Shown here piece after piece: positions 7,301 through 10,161 of a DNA stretch of 10,161 nucleotides. The stretch spans positions 341,673-351,833 of the forward strand of contig LSYV01000070.1 of assembly GCA_001584585.1 (NCBI GenBank), read 5' to 3'. Source of the stretch: Gonium pectorale. Taxonomy: Eukaryota; Chlorophyta; Chlorophyceae; Chlamydomonadales; Volvocaceae. The translations under genes and the position numbers were made by a program. Under the pieces are notes generated by a model. The model was not told where the DNA came from and did not search any database. It worked only from the letters and a program-made list of their open reading frames with translations. Position 1 is the stretch's first letter. Each line of letters starts with the position of its first letter.

Positions 7301-10161
7301 GCTGAGGCCGCCCAGCGCCTCGCGCGCCCCTACCTCGGGCGTCCTGGGCGGGGCGGGGCGGAAGGGGGGGGGAGGGGTGGAAGGGGTGGAAGGGGTCGGG
7401 CTGAGTGCATCGAGAACGGAGCGGACGACGTGTATCGCAGTAGCAGCACTTCCCGTTTCCATCGTGCCCATCGTGCACGTGTTACCGCACACCCCTCTTC
7501 CCACGCGCCCCGCCCCCCCACCTCTTGGGCCTGGGTCCTCGGGTGGGCTCGGATCGCGGTGGGCCGGCGCCCAGCCTGCACGTGGACGCCAGGGCGCCAC
7601 CCCCCTTTTCTCCTCCTGCGCGCCTTTTCACCCCGACGAATGGGACCGGGGTTGCATGCGCCTCAAGTGTCTCTAGTGAGAGGCCTTTCCAAAAACTTTG
7701 CAGCCCCGTGACGCCCCCTTATCGCCCCCCCCCCTCTCGCCCCCTCATGACGCCAGTCTACGGCCGGCCCCTGACCCTGACGCTCATCGCCCGGCGCTCG
7801 CGGCACTTTGCCGGCACGCGCTTCCGCAAGCGCGGCATTAACGACGGCGGCAAGGTGGCCAACGAGGTGGAGACGGAGCAGGTGGGGGGGGGTGCGTGTG
7901 TTTCGTCGGCGGTTTCAGGACGGTTTCGGCGGCGGTTTCAGGACGGTGTCGGCGGCGGTTTCAGGACGGTGTCGGCGGCCACGGCCGTGTGCCGGGGAGC
8001 TGCATCCATCGCACCCATGGTGAACCCATGTACATGACGGCTGAACCCGCAGTGGCCGGAGCCAGGCGGTATTCCGACCCCAGACAATGCGTCCCGTGTA
8101 CGGCTGTACGGCTGTACTGCCATATGTGCTGGACAATGCGTACGCTGACCGACCCCGCGCCGTGGCATGGTCACGGCATTTCCATCCCCATCCCCAGTCC
8201 CAGCCCCCACACCCCGCCTCGCCCTTCGCTCCACGCCGCTCGCTCCTCGCGCGCCGTACATCCGTACATCCGTACATCCGTGCGCCCGCCGCCGCAGGTG
8301 GTGGAGACGGGCACGGACTACCGCACCCGCACGCCCATAATGTCCAGTGTCGTACAGGTACGGCGGCACGGATGGGGGGTGGGCGTCACCCCGTACGGCC
8401 GGCCAGGGGCGCGCTGGTGCCCGGGGGAGTGGAGCGCCCGCCCGCGCGAGGCACCTGACTCATCGGCGCACGCTTTGCACGAACGTGCTGTACCGATGCA
8501 CGACAGTGGCAACTGCCAGGGATTCGATTCGCCCACATTGCCGGTGTAAAAAAGCAACGGCGATCTCCATCGCGGGCCCGCCCCCCACCCCTCCAAACAT
8601 CCCAATTGACCGCTCCCGTCCAGCCCTGCCAACGCGAAGTGCTTGTAGGATCGGGCTGGGGTTACTCGGGCCGCCGGCACTGGGTTGCCCGCTCGCCCGC
8701 TCGTCCTTGGATGTCTGCGACTGCACGGCGCACGCTGCTCGCATCCCCAGCACACAATTCGAACAATCCAGCAAGCCAACGCACCCGCCCCTTTTGCAGG
8801 TCCGCGGCTCGGTGCCCCTGTTCTGGTCGCAGCAGCTCACGGCGCTCAGCCCCAAGCCCGAGATCGTGCTGCAGCAGTACGACCCGTTGTACGAGGTACG
8901 GCTGTACGGGAGCCGTACGGGACTCCGGAGTGCTGCGTGGAGCGCTGGACAACGCGCGGGGGACGCTGGCGCGAGGCTCTGGACCCGCACTACAAGCAAT
9001 ACCCTCCCTCCCCTCGCTGGATGTCGAAAACCCCTGGCCCCTCGCTGGAGCGTCCTCCAACCCCTCGTCTTGGTCCCCTCGCGTTTACGGTTCCGCGTAC
9101 TACAGGTCATCCCCCCGCCTGCCCGCGGACTGAGCCTACGGACTGAGCCCCACCCCTGTGCCTCCCGCCCCCTTCCCCACCTCCCCCCTCAGCTCGTCGT
9201 TGTTTGTTCTCCTTTCCCTTCAACTCCCCCCTCCGCCCGCCGGAGCCTGCACGGGGAAGCCAGTGCGTTCACGTCAACCGTTGGCTCCCTCCCTTCCTCC
9301 CTTCCTCCCCCCCTTACCGGCCAGGTGACCGAGGCGCACTTTGCCGACCTGGAGGCCCGCTACGGCTCGCCCGCGGTGGTGCTCAACCTGCTCAAGAGCA
9401 AGGAGCGCCGGCCGCGCGAGACGCTGCTGCGGCGGGAGCTGGCGGCGGCCATCGCGCAGATCAACGGCCAGCGGGCGCGCGGCGCGCCGCACATAGTGTA
9501 CATGTACGTACGGGAGTGTACGGGGGCGTACGGAGACGTGTACGGACGTCAAATCGCGTCGTGGATGGGGGCTGCCGTAGTACGGCTCTGCAGTACGGTA
9601 CGGCAGGGGCGAGGCGGTGGGTCCAGGGGGAGATGTCGGGGTACCGGCTGCCTCGGTGTGGGAGCTGGGGGCCAGATGGGCAATGCTCCCTCCCCCGACC
9701 CTCTGCCCTCTGGCGCCCGCCCGGCACTTTTGTGCTCCTCGCCAGCCCGCACCCGGGCTTAGCTGCGCCCCGGTCGCAGTGCCTGTTCCCGTAAGCATGT
9801 CCTTTACTCTCGCCCGTCCTCCCCCGCCCCGCTTTCCCTCAGCCCCTGGGACTTCTCCAAGCACGCCAAGCAGTCGGGCGACAACCTGCTGGCCGAGCTG
9901 GCCGCCATCACCCGCCTGGCGCTCGACATGACCGGCCTCTTTGTGCACAACCCAGCAGGCGCCGCCGCCGCCGCCGCTGCGGCGGCGCAGCGCGCGGCAA
10001 CCGCCGCAATTGCACCGGCGCACGGCGGCAGCGGCAGCAGCGGCGGCGGCGGCGGCAGCGGCGGCGGTGGCGCTGTGCACATGTCGGCGGCGCGCACCTC
10101 ACTCCTGCGCGCGGCCGGCGGCGGCGGCAGCCAATGGCACCTGGCGGCGGCGGCCGAGGCC
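4355..10161 (+). CDS. SAC-domain phosphoinositide phosphatase, FIG4 / plant SAC1-5 type (partial, 10 exons)
   Basis: Exons: 4355-4462, 5141-5281, 5864-6051, 6454-6535, 6999-7206, 7757-7881, 8298-8357, 8800-8895, 9325-9503, 9843-10161; all GT-AG, joined frame open for 502 residues. The ATG has an in-frame TGA nine bases upstream (4346-4348). Family signs in order: [15 protein letters not shown] and the exon 1-2 junction [14 protein letters not shown] (residues 11-48), [18 protein letters not shown] (from ~86), [19 protein letters not shown] (~146), [12 protein letters not shown] (~206), [18 protein letters not shown] plus NEVETEQ (~252-284), [16 protein letters not shown] (300-314), [12 protein letters not shown] (~349), IVYIPWDFSKH (~393). 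Known FIG4 and plant SAC1-5 enzymes remove the 5-phosphate from PtdIns(3,5)P2 on endosome, lysosome or vacuole membranes; yeast and animal FIG4 work with Vac14 and Fab1/PIKfyve. The catalytic CX5R motif (CVDCLDRTN-like) lies beyond the right edge, so activity cannot be judged. Ala/Gly-rich inserts at residues 178-201 and ~434-472 are lineage additions. Gene name is left blank because FIG4 and SAC1-5 share this architecture. Confidence 0.92.
4463..5140 (+). other. SAC gene intron 1, 678 bp, phase 0
   Basis: The donor is AAG|GTGCGA and the acceptor is TGGCGCAG|ATC. The last ~90 bases are nearly all C and T with CCCACC-type runs, a long polypyrimidine tract. Frames in the body on both strands are Pro/Gly/Arg-rich and have no family resemblance; I see no hidden gene. 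Confidence 0.85.
5282..5863 (+). other. SAC gene intron 2, 582 bp, phase 0
   Basis: The donor is CAC|GTGAGG and the acceptor is GGCCCCAG|TGC. Just after the donor (5284-5340) are repeated runs of G; the last ~145 bases before the acceptor are almost pure C/T. The two ends are compositionally complementary. Confidence 0.85.
6052..6453 (+). other. SAC gene intron 3, 402 bp, phase 2
   Basis: The donor is AAGCG|GTGGGC and the acceptor is CCGTCACAG|CTAC; the split codon CG|C encodes the Arg of RYVK. A GGGGT microsatellite lies at 6082-6104, a candidate G-quadruplex on the plus strand. The 3' half is more balanced in composition. Confidence 0.85.
6536..6998 (+). other. SAC gene intron 4, 463 bp, phase 0
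   Basis: The donor is CTGCAG|GTGCGC and the acceptor is CTCGCGCAG|GAG. The body is C-rich with scattered CACC and CCGG blocks and a short poly-G run near 6656-6666. Nothing else is recognised. Confidence 0.85.
7207..7756 (+). other. SAC gene intron 5, 550 bp, phase 1
   Basis: The donor is TCGA|GTGAGC and the acceptor is ATGACGCCAG|TC; the split codon A|TC gives the Ile of IYGRP, as in animal FIG4. A G-rich block at 7346-7401 contains GGGGTGGAA repeats at 7374-7395, and the last 60 bases carry long C runs. Confidence 0.85.
7911..7979 (+). repeat. Three tandem copies of a 23-bp unit in intron 6
   Basis: Units start at 7911, 7934 and 7957. Each begins GGTTTCAGGACGGT and ends GGCGGC; the copies differ at a single position (TTT versus TGT). 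The near identity points to recent slippage or duplication. Each unit contains TTTCAG, which resembles a 3' splice site, but the copies lie only 31 to 83 bases after the donor. Confidence 0.85.
8098..8117 (+). repeat. GTACGGCT tandem repeat (2.5 copies) in intron 6
   Basis: Two full GTACGGCT units are followed by GTAC. The 14-base string GTACGGCTGTACGG recurs exactly at the donor of intron 8 (8896-8909). Confidence 0.75.
8255..8278 (+). repeat. (CGTACATC)x3 microsatellite in intron 6
   Basis: Three exact copies of CGTACATC end 19 bases before the acceptor AG's exon border, in place of a continuous polypyrimidine tract. Confidence 0.8.
8358..8799 (+). other. SAC gene intron 7, 442 bp, phase 0
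   Basis: The donor is GTACAG|GTACGG and the acceptor is CCCCTTTTGCAG|GTC, a good polypyrimidine tract. The body is less GC-skewed than the other introns and I see no feature in it. Confidence 0.85.
8896..9324 (+). other. SAC gene intron 8, 429 bp, phase 0, open in frame
   Basis: The donor is GAG|GTACGG and the acceptor is TTACCGGCCAG|GTG. The length is 143 codons and the host frame has no stop, so retention would keep the downstream frame. The first 23 bases form a hairpin, GTACGGCT (8896-8903) with AGCCGTAC (8911-8918). The 3' third is rich in CCTCCC-type runs. Confidence 0.85.
9504..9842 (+). other. SAC gene intron 9, 339 bp, phase 2
   Basis: The donor is TACAT|GTACGT and the acceptor is TTTCCCTCAG|CCCC; the split codon AT|C gives the Ile of IVYIPWD, matching FIG4. 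The first 100 bases are crowded with GTACGG copies. A 10-bp palindrome GTACATGTAC (9498-9507) straddles the exon-intron border. Confidence 0.85.

Larger units (their letters stand above)
7882..8297 (+). other. SAC gene intron 6, 416 bp, phase 0
   Basis: The donor is GAGCAG|GTGGGG and the acceptor is CCGCCGCAG|GTG. It holds three kinds of short repeat: a 23-bp tandem unit (7911-7979), GTACGGCT (8098-8117) and CGTACATC (8255-8278). Confidence 0.85.

Noticed and set aside
7911..8278. A CRISPR-like array
   Set aside because: The repeats are direct tandem units without unique spacers and lie in an intron of a eukaryotic gene.
8347..9762. A single continuous 471-residue gene on the plus strand
   Set aside because: Only exons 8 and 9 inside it resemble the SAC family. 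The stretches between are GT-AG introns, and removing them restores the conserved order.

Overview
The window looks like nuclear DNA of a volvocine green alga (Chlamydomonas / Volvox / Gonium relatives). Coding exons are very GC-rich with mostly G or C in third positions. Introns are several hundred bases long with clean GT-AG borders, G-rich 5' ends and C/T-rich 3' ends. Proteins carry Ala/Gly low-complexity inserts, and one gene belongs to a WxP/GCP-type ankyrin family that I recall as expanded in these algae. The species is an inference from style; nothing in the window fixes it.

Layout. (1) 1-461: the 3' end of a Ty3/gypsy-type LTR retrotransposon on the + strand. It holds the tail of a chromodomain (2-136), a purine tract (137-152) and a 309-bp LTR (153-461) bounded by the inverted repeat TGTTGTAG / CTACAACA. 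The 5' part lies outside the window. (2) 462-1552: no gene recognised; it presumably holds the 3' UTR of the next gene and intergenic DNA. (3) 1553-3430, minus strand: a two-exon gene for a predicted 558-residue protein with an F-box-like N-terminus and degenerate ankyrin-type repeats. It has a TATA-like element about 60 bp upstream of its ATG. (4) 3431-4354: a 924-bp region between two divergent genes, with an 18-bp perfect inverted repeat. (5) 4355-10161, plus strand: ten exons and nine introns encoding the first 502 residues of a SAC-domain phosphoinositide phosphatase of the FIG4 / plant SAC1-5 type. The gene runs off the right edge before the catalytic CX5R motif.

The three units do not form a pathway. 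The ankyrin and SAC genes are head-to-head and may share a promoter region. The retrotransposon points toward the 3' end of the ankyrin gene. I rebuilt the exon structure by hand. All nine introns of the SAC gene and the single intron of the ankyrin gene join in phase, and the joined products read across the junctions like the known families. I saw no CRISPR array, tRNA, rRNA or bacterial operon, and no sign of an entirely new system. The most interesting items are the row of four hairpins at the end of the LTR, the hairpin enclosing the 5' splice site of an intron that is open in frame, the GTACGG motif recurring at splice donors, and the Ala/Gly insertions in the phosphatase.
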